Shown in pieces: positions 13,869 through 18,320 of a stretch of DNA of 18,320 bases (position 1 is the stretch's first letter; every line of letters starts with the position of its first letter). Origin of the DNA: Methanobacteriota archaeon (lineage in GTDB: Archaea > Hydrothermarchaeota > Hydrothermarchaeia > Hydrothermarchaeales > SZUA-236); contig QIDD01000009.1 of the NCBI GenBank assembly GCA_003230355.1, positions 1-18,320 on the forward strand. Reading direction: 5' to 3'. The position numbers and the translations under genes are program-made. A model generated the notes under the pieces. That model had not been told where the DNA came from. It ran no database searches and saw nothing but the letters and a program-made list of their open reading frames with translations.

Positions 13869-14280
13869 GCGTTGCAACAATCAGGCTTTTGCCTTCAGGG
13901 CAGTTTATCTTTTTCTTCACACCGGTGATTGTGCATCGATCACCGGTGGATACACCCTCCGGCATGCAGAGATTTGAATAATCGCAGAGAGCATTTTTAC
14001 AATCAACCGTTTTGAACGTAATCGATGACCCGATAAAGGCGAATTCAGGAGCGATCGCTCCGTCCACACCCACTTCCTCAACTTCACAAACAACCACCTG
14101 ACCAAAAAGGCTGCAGGGATGGGTCTTGTCGCGAACCGATTTTACAGCATATCTTCGGCCACGTTCAAGATTATGGTGGCATGGCAAAAGCAGGCTGCAT
14201 TTTTTACATTCATCAGCCTCCCCGAGATAGACATATTCATAGCCCACCTCAGCTGATTCTGAGTCAACAAGAGCAATCAT
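13855..14280 (-). CDS. UPF0179 family cysteine-rich protein
   Basis: A 141-residue protein with the archaeal UPF0179 features: VGYEYVYLGEADECKKC (~12-28), ERGRRY and VRDKTHPC (~39-56), VEEVGVD, then CKNALCDYSNLC (~94-105) and GDRCTITG. It has ten Cys (25, 28, 34, 56, 65, 94, 99, 105, 116, 127), many arranged so as to suggest one or two metal sites. The function of the family is not known to me. The start codon (14280) overlaps the purQ stop as ATGA and is the last gene of the purS-purL-purQ operon, so it is made together with the purine enzyme. The C-terminal end overlaps FKBP by 14 bases. Confidence 0.85.
   Translation of the reverse strand: MIALVDSESAEVGYEYVYLGEADECKKCSLLLPCHHNLERGRRYAVKSVRDKTHPCSLFGQVVVCEVEEVGVDGAIAPEFAFIGSSITFKTVDCKNALCDYSNLCMPEGVSTGDRCTITGVKKKINCPEGKSLIVATLRRI
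13904..13917 (+). terminator. Possible T-rich terminator for the mfnE-FKBP operon
   Basis: A pyrimidine-rich stretch with a run of five T (TTATCTTTTTCTTC) lies ~36 bases after the FKBP stop, inside the convergent UPF0179 gene. It may be a T-tract terminator; coding constraint may explain it instead. Confidence 0.25.
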
Positions 14281-15047
14281 CGCCTTATATATTCAGCCAT
14301 GTTCTTAAATATCTTGTAGCCGTCGCCCCATGAATCTGCATCATCGCTCTTCGTCCAGCGGGGATGCATAAAACGATAAAACGCACGCTCCGGATGCGGC
14401 ATAAGGCCGAATACGTTTCCAGCCTTGTTGCAAATGCCTGCGATATCCTCCACCGAGCCGTTCGGGTTTTCCGGGTAACTGCCGCCTGCAGCCTCTCCCT
14501 TTTCCAGGGCATACCTAAATACAAGTTGATTGGCTTCGGTCATCTCCTGCAGCTCGCCCTCTGTAACCAGAAACCGCCCCTCACCATGGGCCACTGGAAG
14601 TCTTATCCCCCTCCTCAAACCCCTGGTAAAAATGCAGTCAGACTCTTCGACCTTCAGATCCACCCATCGGCATTCAAAATGTGATGAGAGATTTGTTGTG
14701 AGAGCACCAAGGGCGCCTCTGCCAGGGAGCAGGCCGCATTCAACAAGCACCTGAAATCCGTTGCAGATGCCGAGTATAGGTTTTCCATCCGCAGAAAACT
14801 GGACAAGCTCGTCTCCGAATCTTTCTTTGAGAATTTTTCCCAGAAGCGCTCCAGCCCGCACATGGTCGCCGAAGGAAAACCCTCCTGGAATGATGAGGCC
14901 GTCAAAGTCAGAAAAATGTGTCTGTCCATCCATTATCCTCTTCACGTGAACCACCTCAGCTTCGATGCCAAGGCTTCCAATGCACAGGGCCGTTTCCCTG
15001 TCGCAGTTCGTGCCTGGAGCCCGTATGATACACACTTTATAAGCCAT
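14277..15047 (-). CDS. purQ: Phosphoribosylformylglycinamidine synthase, glutaminase subunit (PurQ)
   Basis: A 256-residue class I glutamine amidotransferase with N-terminal [17 protein letters not shown], a nucleophile elbow GICNGFQV (Cys95) and His218/Glu220 in MPHPERAF: a full Cys-His-Glu triad. It hydrolyses glutamine and passes ammonia to PurL for the FGAR-to-FGAM step of purine synthesis. It is a little longer than bacterial PurQ (~225), as in archaea. The start at 15047 overlaps the end of purL by 11 bases and its stop overlaps the UPF0179 start, so expression is coupled. Confidence 0.93.
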   Translation of the reverse strand: MAYKVCIIRAPGTNCDRETALCIGSLGIEAEVVHVKRIMDGQTHFSDFDGLIIPGGFSFGDHVRAGALLGKILKERFGDELVQFSADGKPILGICNGFQVLVECGLLPGRGALGALTTNLSSHFECRWVDLKVEESDCIFTRGLRRGIRLPVAHGEGRFLVTEGELQEMTEANQLVFRYALEKGEAAGGSYPENPNGSVEDIAGICNKAGNVFGLMPHPERAFYRFMHPRWTKSDDADSWGDGYKIFKNMAEYIRR

Positions 15048-17343
15048 TTTTCCAGCTCCCCTTGAGTCTATTAATGTCTATGTTTAATACTGTGGCCGTC
15101 CCAGCGGTAATCCTCAGGCGTTTGTCGCCTGTGACACGTCCAATCTCAGAAAAAACTGTGCCAGCCATGGCTTTTTCGAAGGCCGCAGAATCGCAGGTCT
15201 CGACGAGAAACCTGCTTTGGCTCTCGCTGAAGAGAAGTTTCTCCGTGCTTAATTCACCTTTCCTTGGTATTTTGTCCAGATCCAGCTCGATTCCAAGCCC
15301 GCCTGCAAAGGAGGTCTCCGATGCAGCAACTGCAAGCCCGCCCTCAGACAGGTCGTGACAGCTTCGCACACAACCAGAGTCAATCGCTTTTGTGAGCGCG
15401 TCAAAAGACGCTTTAGCCTCCCGTGCATTTACCTTTGGAACGTTCTTGCCAAGACTTCCTTTCAACTTGTAAAAATGTGATCCTCCAAGCTCATCCTTCG
15501 TGGCTCCAACAATGAATATCTTGTTGCCAGTCTCCTTTAAATCCATTGACACAGCCCGCCTGATATCTGGCATGACCCCCAGCGCAGAGATGAGAAGTGT
15601 CGGCGTGATAGGGCCAAGCTCGGTCTCATTATAGAGCGAGTCTTTTCCAGAGATAAAAGGAGTTTCAAATTCGAGGGCCACGTCATAGCATGCCTGCGAC
15701 GCCCGTACAAGCCCCCACATTCGATCAGGCCGCTCAGGATTTCCCCAGCAGAAGTTGTCGAGAAGCGCTATGCGCCTGCCCCCGACTGCGATGTTGTTTC
15801 GAATCGCTTCGTCGATTGCACAGGCCGCCATGTGATAGGGGTCGATCTTCCCATATTCAGGGTTCATCCCATTAGATATGACAACGCCTTTATAAGAGTC
15901 AAAAAGCGGTTTGAGAACTGCGGCGTCTCCTGGACCGTCCAAGCCTTGAAGCGGTTTGAGCACGGTCTGGGCCTTCACCTCATGGTCATATGTGCGAACC
16001 ACATTTTCCTTTGACGCGATGTTTGGCATTGCGAGCAGGGCACGCAGATCCGCCCCTGGGTCAGTGCTTCTCACACTTGGTTCTGAAAAACTCCTCTCAG
16101 GCTGTGTTGCAACCCGTAGTGTACGGATATTTGTTCCGAAGAGAAAGGGTACATTGATTTCACCCACAACTGTATCTGTATGCATGAGCCTAAGGCTTTC
16201 ACCCTCTGTAAACTCTGCAACAACAACTGCTTCAACCTCCTCATCAGCAAAGACGCCGAGAATCGCCTCAACATCATCAACGGGTGCGCAGACAAGCATT
16301 CGCTCCTGTGACTCGCTTGTCCATATCTCCCAGGGCAGCATGCCAGGGTGTTTCAGCGGCACCCGTTCAAGATGGACGTCGGCTCCGCACCCGCCTAATT
16401 CAGTCATCTCCCCTATCGCTGATGAAAGTCCGCCGCCGCCGAGATCAGTAATGGCAGAGCCAAGCCCCTGGTCGCGAATCTCTATCACAGCGCGGCGCAC
16501 CTTCTCCTCCTCGATGGGGTCGCCGATCTGCACGACTGAACGCTCCTGCTCAGTTGAAAGATCAACAGATGCGAATGTGACGCCGTGTATTCCATCGCGA
16601 CCTGTCTTTCCGCCGGCGAGAATCATTGAAAAGCCAGGTTTAATCACTCGCTTATACCTGCTTTTTTTCACAAGCCCCACAGTCCCGCAGTAGACAAGCG
16701 GGTTTCCTACATAGGATTCGTCAAAGTAGATGGCGCCGTTCACCGTTGGAATGCCCATGTTGTTGCCGTAGTGGCCGATGCCTGCGGTCACGTATTTATA
16801 GATGAATGAAGGGTGTTTCATACCTGCTGGGAGCCGTTTATAGGGGTAGTCGAGGGGTCCGAAGCAGAGCACGTCGGTGTTTGCGATCGGCTCGCCCCAG
16901 ACGCCGAGGATGTCGCGGATAACACCGCCCACTCCTGTTGCCGCGCCTCCGAAAGGCTCCAGCGCCGACGGGTGATTATGGGTTTCAACTTTAAACGCGA
17001 TTGCAGTGTCCCCGTCAAAGTCCACGATCCCTGCGTTATCCTCAAAAACCGAGAAACACCAATCGGGATTCAGATCCGCCGTTACCTTGGCAATGGTTGT
17101 CTTCAAAAGATTCGAGATGGTTCTGCCTTCAAATTCAACCTCGCCGCGAAAGGTCTTATGGCAGCAGTGTTCGCTCCAGGTCTGGGCAAAGGTCTCAAGC
17201 TCAATACCTGTGGCAGATCTCCCTAAAGCGTGGTAATGAGATTTAAGCGCCTTCATCTCTTCCAGGCTGAGCGACAGCTGCATGTCCCTGGAAATCGCTA
17301 TAAGCCCTGTGTCATCTACATCAAGAGAGATTGGACCTGCCAT
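15037..17343 (-). CDS. purL: Phosphoribosylformylglycinamidine synthase, synthetase subunit (PurL, small type)
   Basis: A 768-residue protein. It converts FGAR, ATP and ammonia to FGAM in purine synthesis, with PurQ and PurS as partners. Visible motifs are TWSEHCCHKTFRG (~50-62), VETHNHPSALEPFGGAATG (~118-136), KTGRDGIHGVTFAS, GDPIEEEKVRRAV, LGGGGLSSAIGEM, WTSESQERMLVC, SGKDSLYNE and CHDLSEGGLAVA; all are characteristic of the small PurL. Its length is within the range for PurL subunits that work with separate PurQ and PurS. The start codon ATG 17343 shares its A with the purS TAA. Confidence 0.95.
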   Translation of the reverse strand: MAGPISLDVDDTGLIAISRDMQLSLSLEEMKALKSHYHALGRSATGIELETFAQTWSEHCCHKTFRGEVEFEGRTISNLLKTTIAKVTADLNPDWCFSVFEDNAGIVDFDGDTAIAFKVETHNHPSALEPFGGAATGVGGVIRDILGVWGEPIANTDVLCFGPLDYPYKRLPAGMKHPSFIYKYVTAGIGHYGNNMGIPTVNGAIYFDESYVGNPLVYCGTVGLVKKSRYKRVIKPGFSMILAGGKTGRDGIHGVTFASVDLSTEQERSVVQIGDPIEEEKVRRAVIEIRDQGLGSAITDLGGGGLSSAIGEMTELGGCGADVHLERVPLKHPGMLPWEIWTSESQERMLVCAPVDDVEAILGVFADEEVEAVVVAEFTEGESLRLMHTDTVVGEINVPFLFGTNIRTLRVATQPERSFSEPSVRSTDPGADLRALLAMPNIASKENVVRTYDHEVKAQTVLKPLQGLDGPGDAAVLKPLFDSYKGVVISNGMNPEYGKIDPYHMAACAIDEAIRNNIAVGGRRIALLDNFCWGNPERPDRMWGLVRASQACYDVALEFETPFISGKDSLYNETELGPITPTLLISALGVMPDIRRAVSMDLKETGNKIFIVGATKDELGGSHFYKLKGSLGKNVPKVNAREAKASFDALTKAIDSGCVRSCHDLSEGGLAVAASETSFAGGLGIELDLDKIPRKGELSTEKLLFSESQSRFLVETCDSAAFEKAMAGTVFSEIGRVTGDKRLRITAGTATVLNIDINRLKGSWKNGL

Positions 17344-17570
17344 TATTTCACTTCAGAAATCGAGTAATCCTGGCTTACAGGGTTTGCAAGAAGCCGCTCA
17401 CACATCTCCTCCACATCCCTTCGAGTGAGGTTTCCCTCGATAAGGTAGACCTTGGCAGCCTTCACATTATCTACATTGTTAAAACCGAGTGTTTTCAAAC
17501 CTGAAAGTGTTGACTCACCCTCAGAATCCAAAACACCCTTCTTATATGAAATCCGAACTTCCCACTTCAT
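17343..17570 (-). CDS. purS: Phosphoribosylformylglycinamidine synthase, PurS subunit
   Basis: A 75-residue protein with the PurS pattern: KWEVRISYKKGVLDSEGES, LKTLGFNNVDNVKAAKVYLIEG, and a final helix with CERLLANPVSQDYSI. PurS bridges PurL and PurQ and helps carry ammonia between them. A strong AGGAGG sits six bases before the ATG at 17570. An A/T element on the minus strand near 17593-17602 could be a TATA box, though its spacing would leave almost no leader, so read-through from the upstream gene (67-base gap) is an alternative. It is the first gene of the purS-purL-purQ-UPF0179 series. Confidence 0.92.
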   Translation of the reverse strand: MKWEVRISYKKGVLDSEGESTLSGLKTLGFNNVDNVKAAKVYLIEGNLTRRDVEEMCERLLANPVSQDYSISEVK

Positions 17571-17637
17571 ACTCCCCCTCCTATCAGCAAAAGGATAAAA
17601 ACATTACGCCCACAAGCAGCCTTCATCCGATGCCTTG

Positions 17638-18320
17638 TTAGATCAAAAGCTTGGAGTAAAAGGCTTCTTCACAATTTGCAATGCTTTCGCCAAGCGATTC
17701 CTGAGAAAATAGTGTTTCGCCGTTTTTAGTGATTTCAAAGCTTTCAAGCCGAGACGGCATCTCAGTATAGTCAAATATTGTTCGAGGGGTTTCAAATGTT
17801 TGATACACATGTTGATAGGGGTGGATTGAAAGAGAAATTTTTTCGCCTGTTGCAGCTTTACCAGTGATATTCCACCGCGAGTCTTGAAAAGAAATATCCT
17901 GATTCAACTTGAATTCCAGGCGCAGCTTGTCAAACTCGAAGTTTATGCTGCGATAAAGCGGACGCACAACACGAGGCTCATAATAATCAAACCGCGCTCC
18001 AGATTCAAAAAACACCCGACCCCATCGCCAGGGCATAAAAGGCATGTTCTGAATAAAGGCAACACCCTTATCTACTTGCTCTCCCATTACACGACCTTTG
18101 AAGGGGAGATATTTGTTATGCCGATAAAATGGTGATATGCCTGCATTAAACCTGATATAGTCTGTTTTCGAACTTTTGTCATCGAGAACAGCCTTTATAT
18201 CAACATCTGAAACTTCAAGCGTGTAGCCTCCGTTTTCCCTGATAAATGAAAATGACTCCCCTCTAAGCCCGCATTCAACATTCACCTTATCATTAACAGT
18301 CTTGTGCAGGACAGAGCCGT
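17638..18320 (-). CDS. Unrecognised protein, 3' part (runs off the right edge)
   Basis: The frame is open from the right edge to TAA 17640-17638, giving at least 227 residues; a GTG at 18285 is in frame, but no stop separates it from the edge, so it need not be the start. The sequence is rich in beta-strand patterns and aromatic residues (PFMPWRWGRVFFESG, RFDYYEP, SINFEFDKLRLEF, WNITGK), suggesting a beta-barrel or sandwich. The aromatic motifs loosely recall lipocalin-like CrtC/AttH proteins, but I do not claim that family. No signal peptide or membrane helix is seen in the part present. It lies 67 bases upstream of purS on the same strand and may share its transcription. Confidence 0.6.
   Translation of the reverse strand, partial: GSVLHKTVNDKVNVECGLRGESFSFIRENGGYTLEVSDVDIKAVLDDKSSKTDYIRFNAGISPFYRHNKYLPFKGRVMGEQVDKGVAFIQNMPFMPWRWGRVFFESGARFDYYEPRVVRPLYRSINFEFDKLRLEFKLNQDISFQDSRWNITGKAATGEKISLSIHPYQHVYQTFETPRTIFDYTEMPSRLESFEITKNGETLFSQESLGESIANCEEAFYSKLLI

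Noticed and set aside
1..18320. tRNA, rRNA, CRISPR array, insertion sequence or integration site
   Set aside because: I looked in the spacers and at repeat spacing but saw no cloverleaf, conserved rRNA stretch, regularly spaced repeats, transposase or terminal inverted repeats.

Overview
The window looks like a piece of an archaeal chromosome, most likely a euryarchaeote related to cytochrome-containing methanogens or anaerobic methane/alkane oxidisers. The evidence is an archaeal translation factor (aEF1B), a geranylgeranyl-reductase-family flavoprotein, a probable methanofuran-biosynthesis kinase (MfnE type), UPF0179, a separate-subunit PurS/PurL/PurQ enzyme, two histidine kinases with an RHDILNP phospho-acceptor box, and a CcdA-like fragment that suggests cytochrome c maturation. 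Many genes have a TATA element about 25-50 bases before the start codon, as in archaea, and several appear to be leaderless. The exact lineage cannot be fixed from the sequence alone.

Layout. Bases 3-383: the end of a CcdA/DsbD-type membrane protein. 392-1750 (-): a secreted seven-repeat beta-propeller protein with a C-terminal S-layer-associated type domain. 1757-2181: a gene-poor stretch with two perfect 8-bp inverted repeats. 2182-3321 (-): an AT-rich polytopic GT-C-like glycosyltransferase. 3521-4645 (+): the FAD reductase. 4730-6733 (+): a tiny Cys2His2-like protein, a SerB-like HAD phosphatase and a GT78/GT81-like glycosyltransferase. 6770-7092 (-): a compact two-gene operon of unrecognised small proteins with a clear TATA box, a good Shine-Dalgarno and ATGA coupling. 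7290-8663 (+): glycerate 2-kinase.

8677-11979 (-) is a three-gene signalling operon: a receiver-kinase, a stand-alone three-helix membrane protein, and a membrane PAS-PAS kinase whose membrane module resembles the stand-alone protein. 12060-13868 (+) is a tight operon: MfnE-like kinase, HVO_2753-like zinc ribbon with a TTG start, aEF1B, and a long FKBP prolyl isomerase. 13855-17570 (-) is purS-purL-purQ-UPF0179, all overlapping. 17638-18320 (-) is the 3' part of an unrecognised gene that runs off the right edge.

How the genes fit together. PurS, PurL and PurQ form one enzyme of purine synthesis, with UPF0179 translationally coupled to it. The HAD phosphatase, the GT78/81-like transferase and the nearby glycerate kinase could together handle a glyceryl glycoside compatible solute; this is inference. 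The receiver-kinase/membrane/PAS-kinase cluster has no DNA-binding output protein nearby. The least explained parts are the small-protein operon at 6770-7147, the Cys2His2-like microprotein at 4730-4882, and the duplicated membrane module in the kinase operon. I saw no tRNA, rRNA, CRISPR array or insertion sequence.
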